A stretch of DNA of 64,000 nt from Bacteroidota bacterium (GCA_016711805.1 JADJSH010000008.1:124001-188000); one strand, 5' to 3'. Shown: positions 17,485 through 27,619, counted from the stretch's first letter. The notes: generated by a model not told the origin, from the sequence alone. A program made the numbers and translations.

Positions 17485-19715
17485 TTAAATACGAATGCCG
17501 ATAATACATACATCATCCACTTGCTCTAAATTTCCTTTCCAAGATTCAAAAGTAGTGTCTAAGCTGTTTTTTTGCTCTTTAATAGGCTTATCACTCATGC
17601 TAACTAGATGGTTTTTTAATTGGCTATATTTGAACTTCTTTCCCTTCTCGCCACCAAATTGATCCGCAAAACCATCCGTAAAGGTATAAACCATATCTCC
17701 TTTTTGAAGTTGAACGGTAAAGGTTTCAAATGGAATAGCTTTCTCCATATATCCTACAGGCATTTTTTGAGATTTGTATTCCGACAATTCTTGCTGACGA
17801 ATGATATATAAAGAATTATTTGCAGAAGCATATTCCAATATTTCTGTCTCCGTATCAATTTTACAAAGCGTTGCATCCATGCCATCCATCGAGTAACCTT
17901 CGTCAGTTTTTAAAGAACGAATAATTTCTTCTCGTAACATATTTAAAATTGTTCCAGGGTCTTTTACCTTTCGCTCAATCACAATTTCACTTAATAAGTT
18001 AATGCCTAACATGCTCATAAAACCTCCTGGTACACCGTGTCCTGTACTATCGGCGGTAATGTAATACAAAGTTTTTCCATCCACATAAAACCAATAAAAA
18101 TCGCCACTCACAATATCTTTTGGTTTAAAGACGATAAAACTTTCTGCATTTAATTTTTTGACTTCAGCTTCAATGTAATTGTTAGAAGTTAACATAGCAT
18201 CTTGGATGCGTTTGGCGTAGGTAATACTATCAATAATCTCTTTATTTTTTTGCTCTAAACTTGACTTTTGTTGTTCAATTAATTGCTTTTGCGAACGCGT
18301 GGTTTTTAATCGTTTGTTTAATACAATGGCAAAATAAATCACAATTAATAGTACAATAACAATACTAACAATGATTAAAGTTTGACGCTTTTCTTTTTCT
18401 GCTACAATTGCTTCGCGCGCTTCTTTAATGAGTTTTTGTTTTTGTAACTGCTTGTCATATTCATATTGACTTTCCTTTTTAAACAATTCTCTTTGACGTT
18501 CTTCGCCAATGACTTCTTCTTTTAAATGCGTATATGTTTTTAAATAAAAATAAGCACTGTCTTTATTGTTTATCATTTCAAAACAAGTGGCAAGACGTTT
18601 TGCTGATTCATACTGCTCGCTTACGGCATTTAGTTCTTTTGAAACGACATACGCTTTTTCAAATTGAGGAATAGCTTCTTTATAACGACTTTGTTTTACC
18701 AATACATCTCCAATGCCATTATAGCCATAAACCAATCCAAATTGGTTTCCTACCCTACTATTGATTATGATGGATCCTTGAAAATAGAGTTTTGCTGAAT
18801 CCAAAATACTTTGTTTGATAGGTGCCTTAGATTTGTAATTAATATTCGCTGCTACAATAGTTAATGAATCTTCTGATAATGAAGACATCATATCGTAAAT
18901 AGTTCCAATATTAATATGAGCAACTGAAATCCCAATTTGATCACCACCAAGGGTATGAAAATCTTTACTTTTCTCAAAAAACTTTAATGCTTTAATCACA
19001 TCATGATTATCCATAAACACGTTTCCAAGACCATTGTATGAAGTAGCAATACCTCGATTGTTTTGTAATCGCTGGTGAAGACTTAAGGCTTTAAACAAGT
19101 ATTTTTTTGCAGATTCTTTTTCGTTTAAGCGGTTATATACTTTTCCAATATAATTGCAAACGTCTGCAATGCCAGCACTATCTTTAATATTACCATACGT
19201 TTTTAGGCCTTGCAAGAAGTTTTCTAATGCTTTAGGGAAATCACTTAAATCATAAAAAACATTTCCTGTTTTAGCATATGTGTCTGCTAGTCCTTTTTGG
19301 TTTTTCGTTTCTTGGAACAGACTTAAGCTAATGGCATGATGTGGCAACGCTTCTTTATATTCACTTTGATGCCATAACACCAATCCAATTAAATTATGAG
19401 CTGCGGCTAATTCGTTTTTGAGTTGGTATTTTTCTGATATAGCAACGCTTTGATTTAAATAGTGATTAGCGCTATCATAATTACTTTGACTTTCGAAAAT
19501 AAACGCTAATTGATTATTGGCATTGCTATGCCTTTAGGATTTTGTTTTTGAGTACTTAAAGTTAAAGCTTGGTGAGCAAATTGTAAAGCATTAGCGACAT
19601 CACTTTTTTTGAGGGCTTCCTTACTTTGGTTTATGTAACTAAATATCTGAGTCGAATCCTGCGCGAAAACGGAATAAGAAATGTGTACAGTTATAAATAG
19701 AATAAGGACTTTCAT
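17485..19715 (-). CDS. TPR sensor with C-terminal SpoIIE/PP2C-type phosphatase, one frameshift
   Basis: A signal peptide (MKVLILFITVHISYSVFAQ) starts at 19715, followed by tetratricopeptide repeats, a transmembrane helix (LIIVSIVIVLLIVIYFAIVL), a coiled coil ending in the DSITYAKRIQDAM motif, and a SpoIIE-type phosphatase with its metal-binding acidic motifs SGDFYW, ADSTGHGVPGG, TFTDGFADQFGG and VDDVCIIG. The architecture suggests periplasmic or extracytoplasmic TPRs controlling a cytosolic Ser phosphatase. One base is missing near 19528 (GCAATGCC; one more A restores KGIANANNQLAF), so the published frame breaks into two pieces; total about 743 residues. A TATGTTTG promoter box lies 16 bases before the start. 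Confidence 0.88.
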
Positions 19716-19806
19716 CGATCTTTGTAATATTCAAACATACGACAAAGAATTTGAAATTTTGCCCAAAAAATCAGCTAAAAACCTAAAAAATAGCCCGTTT
19801 GGATAG

Positions 19807-20559
19807 TTATTCAATATAATACCAAGGAATATTAAATAACCCTTCTTTCAAGTCAATTTTTACGGATGATCCAATTGGTGTTTCTTCATATTGATCGCTT
19901 GTTACCGTAATTTCTTCTTTATCATAGTGATGGCCCCAAGGAGTTACTTTTAAATAATAAGTAGTTCCAGCTTTACGGCTATGGTGTTTTCTTTTATCTA
20001 CGACTTTTGCCGAATAAACTTTTGGTTCAGAATTATCATATACACAATTGGCACCGTATGTTACCGCATAACTATAAATAAACAAATTACCAATTAGTGA
20101 AAAGTAAATCCACGCTTTGTTTTTGTCGCTTTGTTCAATTTTACTATGAGTAAAAAATAGTAAAACTAACACTGATAAAAATGTAATGGTTCCAGGAATA
20201 ATCATACTATAAAAGCTTTCAAACTCAAAATCTTTGAGTACTCTTATCAATATCACCCATGCGGAAAAATCAATAAAATCTGCTACGTCATATTTGTCTT
20301 CACCTTTTTCTCCTTTCGAAATAGCTACTAAAGTCGATATACTTGGGCGCCCATATAATCCATTAATAATAAGACCAATTATAGGCATCGCTAATAAAAC
20401 GGAAAATATAACATTATAGGGATGAGGGTAAAACCAAAATAAAATAGAAAGACCAATAGTTATATATTCTAACCAACTTAGTTTATGAAAGGTGAGTTTT
20501 TTGAGCGTTACTTTACTGCGCTCATCTTTTTTTATATTTCTTTTCGGCTTAGATACCAT
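19807..20559 (-). CDS. Membrane protein of unknown function with C-terminal soluble domain
   Basis: 250 residues. A basic N-terminus is followed by hydrophobic segments at about 32-46, 48-68, 115-135 and 148-166, then an 80-residue extracytoplasmic or cytosolic beta-rich tail (VYSAKVVDKRKHHSRKAG, TYYLKVTPWG, VKIDLKEGLF). The tail resembles DUF-type domains that mimic a small SH3-like barrel, but I do not recognise the family. Its ATG overlaps the stop of the preceding membrane-protein gene as TAATG, so the pair is coupled. Confidence 0.6.
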   Translation of the reverse strand: MVSKPKRNIKKDERSKVTLKKLTFHKLSWLEYITIGLSILFWFYPHPYNVIFSVLLAMPIIGLIINGLYGRPSISTLVAISKGEKGEDKYDVADFIDFSAWVILIRVLKDFEFESFYSMIIPGTITFLSVLVLLFFTHSKIEQSDKNKAWIYFSLIGNLFIYSYAVTYGANCVYDNSEPKVYSAKVVDKRKHHSRKAGTTYYLKVTPWGHHYDKEEITVTSDQYEETPIGSSVKIDLKEGLFNIPWYYIE

Positions 20560-21263
20560 TAAACATTTTCGGTTGTTTCTCTTTTTTCAATTTGAAATAG
20601 ATTTCTGATAGATGGTTTCACCATAAAATATACAAAAGCCAAATGGATAAGCAATTTAAAAATATAGGATGATGCGCTTGGTAGCTCTATGATTTGACTA
20701 AACGAACTATCAACGTCAGGTAATTGAGATGTGATGTATAAATACGTGATGTCTATTATGATTTGATAAATGAGCCAAATCAAAAACATATACCATCCTA
20801 TTTTATGTTTTCTCCATAAAAAATAGATGCTTACAGGTAAATAAAAAAACTCAATGAAAAACCAATACGTTGAATAATCTGCCTCTGGAATATCAGAAAA
20901 CATTAAGATTAAAAAACTAATACTAGTGACTGCTTTATATAAAAATAGAATTGAAAGAACAATACATAGGATAACGATAGATTTTTCTGGCGTTTTATTA
21001 GTAAAAGGATCTGCGTATTCAAAAATTGTAGAGGCTTTATCTTGAATTAGTTGTCGCTTCTTCTGATTTAGTTCCTCTTGTTGTTGAGTTTGCGAAGTTG
21101 TTTCTTTAAATTTTTGCTGAGCTATCTCTACATCAGTTCTCCCAGTTAACTCCTGTTTAGCAGCATCAACAGCCAGAGCCTGATAGTTATGACTGTTTTC
21201 AATTATTTCGATAAGTTTGGCGGTTGGCAGAGTTTTATACTTATCTGCAAATGGATTACTCAT
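20559..21263 (-). CDS. Four-helix membrane protein with soluble N-terminal segment
   Basis: 234 residues. Residues 1-75 are soluble and helical (PTAKLIEIIENSHNYQALAVDAAKQEL, then a Gln/Glu-rich coil EIAQQKFKETTSQTQQQEEL). Four hydrophobic helices follow at about 96-120, 130-146, 150-172 and 205-222. The N-terminal helix pair resembles the short repeat found in front of many Bacteroidota membrane proteins that begin by 'KLxEIIxNxxxYxxxAVxAAxxEL'. Function unknown. The gene starts at the stop of the U32 gene and overlaps the next gene by one base, so all three look like one operon. Confidence 0.65.
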   Translation of the reverse strand: MSNPFADKYKTLPTAKLIEIIENSHNYQALAVDAAKQELTGRTDVEIAQQKFKETTSQTQQQEELNQKKRQLIQDKASTIFEYADPFTNKTPEKSIVILCIVLSILFLYKAVTSISFLILMFSDIPEADYSTYWFFIEFFYLPVSIYFLWRKHKIGWYMFLIWLIYQIIIDITYLYITSQLPDVDSSFSQIIELPSASSYIFKLLIHLAFVYFMVKPSIRNLFQIEKRETTENV

Positions 21264-23128
21264 TAATAATCGTCGTCTTCAAATTCTAACTCAGCATCTT
21301 TTTCCCAAATTTCCATTTCGCAAGGTTTGCAATTAAATTTCAATTTGTAAGCGTTATCGCCGTGTGTTAAAGTTAAAGGTTCCACTACTTTTTCGCCCAT
21401 GGTGTCTCTTTGAAAACGAGCGCATTTTCCTAATTCATATTTCACGCAATATTTAGTAACCATTACGCGTGATTTTCCTGGATCCCATTGTAACTCAAAT
21501 GCTTTTTCAATTTCGGTGACACCATGTCTTTTATAAAAGGCTCTGGCCATTTGGTTCGACACATTGTAGGTAAAATCTAATTGAGATACAGGGTAAGGAT
21601 GATCTGTTTTTTGAATTTGAAATTCTTCGCGGTGATATTCTTTTACTCTAATGTCGATCAATTGTTCTAGCACTACCCTTCTTACTTCGTTAACTTTTGA
21701 GATTGGTAAAAACCAGTTTTGCGAAAACTCTACCTTCACATCATCCACAATAAAAGGTGTACCACCTGTTTTAGATAAGTTTTTGATAATGTTTGGTGTG
21801 GTAGATTCTTCGTTTTTAGCTAATTCTTTAACCGATTCAAATGAAGAAATGCTTTGGTGTCCGTCTTCGTCAATAGCCACTAACATAAAGCCATCGTTTG
21901 TTTCCGTAAAAGTTAAGTTAACACCAATTTTTCTAACAGCGCTATCATCACGTTCTACTAATCGGTTAAACTCTGCATCCGAATTTCTGTAAATAACGGT
22001 TCCTGTTGGAATATTTTTAAAGGTATTTGGAACAACAATATTATTAACGATGATGTTAATTTGCATGCCATCTGGTTCGTTGTTTTCGTTTAAGAAATAC
22101 AAACCATCGCCGTTATTTAGTTTTTCGTAATTTTCAATAATGTATCCATTGGCTTTGGTTTCAATCAATTTACCAATGTATTGCCCTTGTGATTTTGGAC
22201 TGTCCCATGAACCAATTTTCTCAGTACGTTTGTTAACAAAGTAGTCAGTATAACCTCTGTTAAAACTTCTGTCCATCTCCGCATCAAAATTAAAGAAGGT
22301 TCTACCAGATGATGCTTTTTGAAATTGATCGTTATTCTCTAAAAAGGCATCTAGTTTCTTACGCAAAAAGGAAGTATTGTTTTTGACATACACCATATCC
22401 TTTAAACGACCTTCAATTTTAAAAGACGTTACTCCCGCTTCTATTAAGTTTGGTAATTGGTCGCTTAAATCTAAATCTTTAATAGATAATAAGTGACTAT
22501 TGGCAATTAAGGTTTTACCTGTTCCATCTACTAAATTATAAGGTAAGCGGCAATTTTGAGCGCAAGAACCTCTATTGGCACTTCGTTCGCCGTTAGCAAT
22601 ACTCATATAACAATTACCACTAAATGATACACAAAGTGCGCCCGATACAAAGAATTCTAACTCCACATCGGTTGCTTTGGCAATGTCTTTTATTTGATCT
22701 AAGTTTAATTCTCTTGCTAAAACCACACGTTTCATTCCTGCATCTGCTAGAAACTTCACATGTTTAGGGTCGCGGTTATTAGCTTGTGTACTGGCGTGAA
22801 TAACAATTGGAGGTAAATCCATTTCCATCACGGCCATATCCTGCACAATTAAAGCATCCACACCAATAGCGTATAATTCATGAATCATTTTTTTGCAATC
22901 TTCCAATTCATGATCATATAAAATGGTATTCACGACTACAAATACCTGCGCTTTAAACAAGTGGGCATATTGCACTAACTCCTCAATATCTTCAATAGAG
23001 TTAGTAGCGTTTGAACGGGCACCAAATTGAGGTGCACCAATATATACGGCATCGGCACCAGCATTAATGGCTGCCATACCTTGCACCAAGTTTTTGGCTG
23101 GTGCTAAAATTTCAACTTTTTTCTTCAT
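21263..23128 (-). CDS. U32 family (RlhA/TrhP-like) RNA hydroxylation protein
   Basis: U32 proteins hydroxylate RNA bases: RlhA at 23S C2501, TrhP at tRNA U34. The sequence carries the complete U32 signature (ELEFFVSGALCVSFSGNC, continuing YMS) and the following cysteine group RGSCAQNCRLPY, which together match the Cys set that binds the cofactor. Further cysteines at the C-terminus (CVKYELGKCARF and CKPCEMEIW) complete the family pattern. The length, 621 residues, is closer to RlhA than to TrhP, but I cannot separate them. I start at ATG 23128; a longer frame would use a TTG at 23140. Two membrane-protein genes follow without a gap. Confidence 0.85.
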   Translation of the reverse strand: MKKKVEILAPAKNLVQGMAAINAGADAVYIGAPQFGARSNATNSIEDIEELVQYAHLFKAQVFVVVNTILYDHELEDCKKMIHELYAIGVDALIVQDMAVMEMDLPPIVIHASTQANNRDPKHVKFLADAGMKRVVLARELNLDQIKDIAKATDVELEFFVSGALCVSFSGNCYMSIANGERSANRGSCAQNCRLPYNLVDGTGKTLIANSHLLSIKDLDLSDQLPNLIEAGVTSFKIEGRLKDMVYVKNNTSFLRKKLDAFLENNDQFQKASSGRTFFNFDAEMDRSFNRGYTDYFVNKRTEKIGSWDSPKSQGQYIGKLIETKANGYIIENYEKLNNGDGLYFLNENNEPDGMQINIIVNNIVVPNTFKNIPTGTVIYRNSDAEFNRLVERDDSAVRKIGVNLTFTETNDGFMLVAIDEDGHQSISSFESVKELAKNEESTTPNIIKNLSKTGGTPFIVDDVKVEFSQNWFLPISKVNEVRRVVLEQLIDIRVKEYHREEFQIQKTDHPYPVSQLDFTYNVSNQMARAFYKRHGVTEIEKAFELQWDPGKSRVMVTKYCVKYELGKCARFQRDTMGEKVVEPLTLTHGDNAYKLKFNCKPCEMEIWEKDAELEFEDDDY

Positions 23129-23238
23129 TTTCAGCGGCAAAGGTCTGCATTTATTTGCTTGATTGCAAGTAAGATATGAAATTAAAGAAGACTTAAAAAA
23201 TAAGTGGATTGTTTCTTAGGTGCTGTTATAAGGCATTT

Positions 23239-23910
23239 TTATTCTTCAACTGTTTCTTTCTTATTCTTACCGTCTTTAATAACTATGCCGATGCCAAATA
23301 AAACATTTAATCCTGTGTTAGAGGTTTGAGGTAAATTAATTTTATCTGAATTTGAAAAATTTGTTCTTCTCCAATTTTTCTTTGAAACATCTACTTCATA
23401 ATCGATGTTCATTTGAAAACAAAAATCGCCAAACAAAATTCTGGGTGTTATACTTATTTTAGGTGAAAAATATGGATTTTTTTGATTTAGAAATGAGTTT
23501 CCGAAGAATCTTAGTCTACCAGTATTGAAACCACTTGATATAAAAAAGTCTACGTGTTTATTATTCGGAAAAACATCAAATCCGAAATATGTTAAGGCAA
23601 AATTAAATCCTGAAATTTTGACTGTAATAGTGTCACTTACTTTCACGTCCTGAGGGATAATTTGTGTATACATTATATGCCCAAAGCGCTTTAACTTACT
23701 TCTGTTAATTGGTATGCTTCCTGATTCACCTATTCCAATATAAGAAATCGGCGCGCCAAATTTCATTTTGTATACGTCATTTAATTTTCCTTCAAACGTC
23801 TTATGAGAAAGATATTTTTGACCATAGAAAATACTCAAAACAGTTCTAGTCGAATCTTTTTGAGCTTTTACATTTAATGTAAGTAGTAAAAATAAAATAA
23901 TATTCTTCAA
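23239..23910 (-). CDS. Hypothetical secreted protein, first gene of a cassette-like array
   Basis: 223 residues starting at TTG 23910 with a signal peptide (KNIILFLLLTLNVKAQ). The rest alternates short beta-strands ending in aromatic residues (LTYFGFDVFPN, FFISSGFNTG, ITPRILFGDFCFQM, NVLFGIGIVI), which suggests a small outer-membrane barrel. I recognise no family. It is flanked by TTATAAGGC at 23225-23233 and GCCGTATAAC at 23930-23939, an imperfect inverted pair. Such bounded single genes are what integron cassettes look like. Confidence 0.6.
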   Translation of the reverse strand: MKNIILFLLLTLNVKAQKDSTRTVLSIFYGQKYLSHKTFEGKLNDVYKMKFGAPISYIGIGESGSIPINRSKLKRFGHIMYTQIIPQDVKVSDTITVKISGFNFALTYFGFDVFPNNKHVDFFISSGFNTGRLRFFGNSFLNQKNPYFSPKISITPRILFGDFCFQMNIDYEVDVSKKNWRRTNFSNSDKINLPQTSNTGLNVLFGIGIVIKDGKNKKETVEE

Positions 23911-23932
23911 TGTTTATTTTTTCTAAAATGCC

Positions 23933-24058
23933 GTATAACTAACAAAGCTAAATGTTTATTGAACATTTGCAAAGCAAAATTAAACGTCTTTCGTTGGAGC
24001 GACTGCTTTTGCAAATACCGAAGCCGAATGCCCAAATTGGATTTAGGATGGTTTATGC
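23933..24058 (-). repeat. attC-like palindromic element 1
   Basis: The element lies between two small genes. Read on the minus strand it opens with GCATAAAC and closes with GTTATAC, near the RYYYAAC and GTTRRRY boxes of integron attC sites. Its interior (23944-24037) contains the inverted pair ATTTGCAAAAGC / GCTTTGCAAAT. The 94-bp core matches 24665-24758 at 81 of 94 positions without gaps. No integrase gene is in the window. Confidence 0.55.
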
Positions 24059-24171
24059 GGTCGTTTTTTATTTTAGACTAGTGTATAATTCCTTAAGCTG
24101 TTTCTTTGGTAAGTCTATACATCTTAGCTGTAAAAGAATGCAATTTTTATTATCTGATTCGTACTTAACTT

Positions 24172-24579
24172 TCATTTCGGTTTTCCATAAAGGAGAAGAA
24201 ATATAGTGTCAGCAGATTGTTTTTTAAATTTGTACCATTTAATATATTCGTCAACGTGTTTTTGTGCACATGGAGAGCAGTCAAAGTGAACTTGTATAAA
24301 ATCGCAATATTTCTCCTCAGCTAATGAGTCGTATTTAAAAGTAAACTTAATTGAAAATGGGTCAGTCTTATGTTGGATAAAGTAGGTTAAAGTGTCTGAA
24401 TTTGTTGATTTATTAAACGAAGTAATGGTCCCGTTTTTTGTGCCTTTACTAATTTCTTTGTCCATATCCTTTTCAATACTTTTCTGTGATACTATACCTG
24501 ATGCTGAAAAAAAGTCGAAGGTTTGTCCGAATGTATAGGACGTTATTAAAAAAACAATAATTGTCAATGATGTTTTCAT
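24172..24579 (-). CDS. Hypothetical secreted protein, second gene of the cassette-like array
   Basis: 135 residues with a signal peptide (MKTSLTIIVFLITSYTFGQ). The mature part is polar, with one CSPC pair near residue 102 (VHFDCSPCAQKHVDEYIKW) that could be a redox or metal site. No family recognised. It lies between the two attC-like elements with about 110 bases of spacer after its stop. It has the same orientation as its neighbours. Confidence 0.55.
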   Translation of the reverse strand: MKTSLTIIVFLITSYTFGQTFDFFSASGIVSQKSIEKDMDKEISKGTKNGTITSFNKSTNSDTLTYFIQHKTDPFSIKFTFKYDSLAEEKYCDFIQVHFDCSPCAQKHVDEYIKWYKFKKQSADTIFLLLYGKPK

Positions 24580-24598
24580 CTCGTTGTCTTAAAATGCC

Positions 24599-24779
24599 GC
24601 ATAACGTTTTGCAGCTACCAGAAGTGCGGATTTTGAAACCGTTTTCTACCGAACTGCTTATAACAAAGCTAAATATTTAATAGACATTTGCAAAGCGAAA
24701 ATAATTGTCTTTCGCGGGAGCGACCGCTTTTGCAAATGCCAAAGCCGAATGCCCAAATAGAATAAACCGTGTGTTAGGC
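24599..24779 (-). repeat. attC-like palindromic element 2
   Basis: On the minus strand it begins with GCCTAAC (24773-24779), an exact RYYYAAC match, and ends with GTTATGC (24599-24605). It contains the second 94-bp core copy (24665-24758). A further 55 bases between the core and the GTTATGC edge, with a TTATAAC at 24658-24664, suggest either a longer element or two abutting ones. Confidence 0.55.
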
Positions 24780-24795
24780 GTTGGCTATTTCATTA

Positions 24796-25269
24796 CTATT
24801 CTAGGAATTCAGTGTCTAGGTAATATTTATTAATGTCTTTAGTGTCTATATACAAAATAGTATTTTTCTTGCTAATTATTTTCTGTCGGATTTTGTCCAA
24901 GTCATTATGGGCAATACTGGTCTCGAAATTTTTAGTCTGTCCATTTAGTTCTGTTTGGTATTCAATAACTATTTTGTCTGTTAAGTTTGAAATTTTGCAT
25001 AAACTTAGGTCGACTGGTATTTGACTACCATAAGTTTTTAGATACAAACTACTAATTCTTTCAGAGTTCTTTTTTTGTCGAGATTTGAAGCCAATCAATT
25101 GTCTGATAATTATTAAACTAAAACCTGCTAAAAAAAGTACTAGACAAATTCTAGCTACTGGCACTCCAATTGCGGGGTTTTGTTCTGCTGGTGCTGAGAA
25201 AAATGTCTGCGCTAATAACCAAGCTATAAAAAGCAACACTGTCCCTATTGTAATTGTCTTTGATGTCAA
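24796..25269 (-). CDS. Hypothetical two-helix membrane protein, third gene of the cassette-like array
   Basis: 157 residues starting at TTG 25269. Hydrophobic segments lie at about 5-25 (TITIGTVLLFIAWLLAQTFF) and 36-57 (VARICLVLFLAGFSLIIIRQ). The remaining 90 residues form a soluble beta-rich domain (VDLSLCKISNLTDKIVIEYQTELNG). No family recognised. It is bounded by GCCTAAC at 25295-25301 upstream and by its inverse GTTAGGC at 24773-24779 downstream. Confidence 0.55.
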   Translation of the reverse strand: MTSKTITIGTVLLFIAWLLAQTFFSAPAEQNPAIGVPVARICLVLFLAGFSLIIIRQLIGFKSRQKKNSERISSLYLKTYGSQIPVDLSLCKISNLTDKIVIEYQTELNGQTKNFETSIAHNDLDKIRQKIISKKNTILYIDTKDINKYYLDTEFLE

Positions 25270-25294
25270 TGTCTATTTATTTTTTAAAGCTTAC

Positions 25295-25370
25295 GCCTAA
25301 CTTACTTATACCCGCTATGAACATTCGGTAATCTTGCGCCCATTTGTATGCTTGCAGCCAATCGATAGCG
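25295..25370 (-). repeat. Possible third attC-like element
   Basis: Read on the minus strand, an imperfect inverted pair (TATACGCTAT / ATAGCGGGTATA) is followed by an exact GTTAGGC box at 25295-25301. It does not share the 94-bp core of the other two elements, as is normal among attC sites of mixed arrays. The left boundary is uncertain. Confidence 0.35.
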
Positions 25371-25495
25371 TATATCTAGTATATCAAAAATACAATTTAT
25401 TTGGCTATTTATCTTAATGCTATCGTAAAATATCTATTCTATGATTTTTTTAATCAATTTATTATATCTTTTTAATAAAGTCAGTATTTCAATCA

Positions 25496-26233
25496 TCATT
25501 TCATCTCTTCAAAATCAACATGATAGTGATCATCATGTAATCCGTTAATCAAAGGCGTTAATTGTTGTGCAAAATAAATTCCACTTTTCTTTAATAATTG
25601 ACCATTTGGTGTAGCATACAGTTTATCTTTTAATTCAATTTTAAATATCACTTTACTGATTTTAAGTTTTTGCTTATTCAGTTGTTTGTTTAATAATAGA
25701 ATATGTTTTGCGATTAAATCAAAATCAATGGAAATGGATGTATCAAAACTATATTGCCCTTTTTCATTAAATTCTAAGAAATAATGTTTTCTAGCTATTG
25801 TATCAAGTCCGTAATATGGCTTCTGATTTTTAATTAATGGCACCATAAAATCAATACTTAGTCCATTTTGATGTGTACGATGTGGAATGATTTTACCACC
25901 ATGTTTATTCGAACATTCCATAATACAAAATTGCCTGTCTGGAAATTCATTTTTCAAATCAGTATAGGTTTCTAACACGGCCTCTTTTACTTTATTATTA
26001 AGGTAAGCCCTACTATTGATATAACTTAAAGTATCGAAATAATGAAAGTTTGGTCCAGAAAAAGGAAAGAGTTTACCATTAGTTAATGAGCCTTCTGAAA
26101 CAGAACCTTTTGAAAAACTTGCCAATTCATTATCCTTATTATCGTTGATGTATTTTTCGATTTTAGACGTTTGACTGAAACCAACAAAGGATAGTGAAAA
26201 TAATATGATGGTTATCTTTTGTATTCTTTTCAT
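25496..26233 (-). CDS. Murein endopeptidase-like LAS metallopeptidase (MepA/M74 type)
   Basis: 245 residues with a signal peptide (MKRIQKITIILFSLSFVGFSQ). The zinc-site motifs of the LAS group are visible: HRTHQNGLSIDFMVP near residue 117 and DDHYHVDF at the C-terminus. The segment GSLTNGKLFPFSGPNFHYF near 48 matches the substrate-side loop of penicillin-insensitive murein endopeptidases, which cut peptide cross-links in peptidoglycan. It is probably periplasmic. The downstream cassette-like genes begin 195 bases away. The family assignment is firm; the exact bond cut is not. Confidence 0.8.
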   Translation of the reverse strand: MKRIQKITIILFSLSFVGFSQTSKIEKYINDNKDNELASFSKGSVSEGSLTNGKLFPFSGPNFHYFDTLSYINSRAYLNNKVKEAVLETYTDLKNEFPDRQFCIMECSNKHGGKIIPHRTHQNGLSIDFMVPLIKNQKPYYGLDTIARKHYFLEFNEKGQYSFDTSISIDFDLIAKHILLLNKQLNKQKLKISKVIFKIELKDKLYATPNGQLLKKSGIYFAQQLTPLINGLHDDHYHVDFEEMK

Positions 26234-26266
26234 TGATAAATATTTTACACTTGATATTTGTTAATT

Positions 26267-26563
26267 TTATTCTGCAAATAAAAGTGAACCTATTACAAAT
26301 ACCGCATCTGCTGAAATGGCGCAAAAAGCTAGTGCAAAATAATTTATTCGTTTCTCTGGTTTTATAATTAAATCAAGAATATACCAACTAACAGTAATCA
26401 GTAATAATATCAAGGGAATAATACAAAGTACAAGATTAAAGTAGTTGGAAAGATTATTAGCTATTGTATAGGCATTAGGCCCAGTTATAGCGAGAATTAC
26501 AATAACAAGTGCATTGATGATTCCTGAAGTAATTAAACACGCAAATAAAATATTCTTTAGCAT
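26267..26563 (-). CDS. Small three-helix membrane protein, unknown function
   Basis: 98 residues with hydrophobic segments at about 4-26, 41-66 and 76-96. The last helix ends within a few residues of the C-terminus. I recognise no family. It sits 33 bases upstream of the murein endopeptidase gene and about 30 bases after the lipoprotein gene that precedes it, so it may belong to a longer minus-strand operon. Confidence 0.5.
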   Translation of the reverse strand: MLKNILFACLITSGIINALVIVILAITGPNAYTIANNLSNYFNLVLCIIPLILLLITVSWYILDLIIKPEKRINYFALAFCAISADAVFVIGSLLFAE

Positions 26564-26594
26564 ATGAAATCTTTATATGAAGATACAACTATTG

Positions 26595-27619
26595 TTAGTT
26601 TAATTCACCTGTAAACCAAGAATATTCATTAATTTTTTTGTACTCACTTGGTACGTCATTTAGCCGTTTTATTATTTGCTGTTCGTCACCATTGGGTTTG
26701 TGCTTTGAGCTAATAATTTTCCCTGTTTTTATGCCTTTATTATTTTGCTCATAGTAAATATATTCTATCGTATCCCTCCTTCCTCATCCCACTTATATTT
26801 ATACATTTCAGTTTCACCTGGATGTCCATAGCAAATCCCTCTTATGACTTTTTCCTTAGGTGAAAATGTTGGATTAATGAATTCGAAGTTTTTCGAAAAG
26901 CTTTTTTTATCAAGCCTCATCAAATATACATTGCTAAAGCCCTTTAAGCAACAACCACAGCTCCCATACCAGTTTACAACAAAGTCGCTTAATCCATCTC
27001 CATTAATATCACGAATGGTGTCATTTACGAATGTCATGTTCCATTGTTCGTGAGATAAAACCTTTTGATATGCATTATTATTTTTAAAGTATATGTCAAT
27101 GTAAATTGCATTTGGACTTTCTCGCCTAATCATTAAGTGTTTTTGTGATTTTGTAAAATGATGGTTGTAATTAATATTAACATTTACGTTGAAGTATAAT
27201 GATGTGTCACATCTTACAGCAAATTCTTCTTCAAATTGATCATCTGTTATGTCGTAAGCTCTTTGCAATGCAGTTTTTAAAACACTTTCCAGTCTAATAC
27301 TGTCTCTCCTATCTTCTTCTTCCATTTGTTTTCTTTTTTCAAAACGTTTTACATCATCTTTATTGAAATGTGTTTTTATGAAAAATAGTTGTTGAATATT
27401 AATATTCTCAATTTTAATATAGATTTTCTCGCCATGATACATCGTTTCATAATACCAGTCCTTTTTATCTACAAAAGCATTTACGTGCGTAAAACATCTT
27501 AACATTCTATTGCCATTATTTTCCACCCAAATCTCATCAACAACATCATAGTCGCTTGGATTGTTATCTGGAGCACAACTGGTAAATATTACAACTAGGA
27601 AAAATAAGAGCTTTTTCAT
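26595..27619 (-). CDS. Lipoprotein with a calcium-type DxNxDG motif, one frameshift near the 3' end
   Basis: I choose ATG 27619 (MKKLLFFLVVIFTSC), which gives a lipobox Cys and overlaps the upstream stop as TAATG. The mature part has a charged helix (ERKQMEEEDRRDSIRLES-like), a beta region, and RDINGDGLSDFVVNWYGSCGCC, a single EF-hand/VCBS-like motif next to a Cys cluster. The frame stops at 26765, but a second frame continues directly through DTIEYIYYEQNNKG to a stop at 26595. One lost A near 26775 (GAAGGAGG) explains the break. Full length is about 341 residues. Function unknown. Confidence 0.65.
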
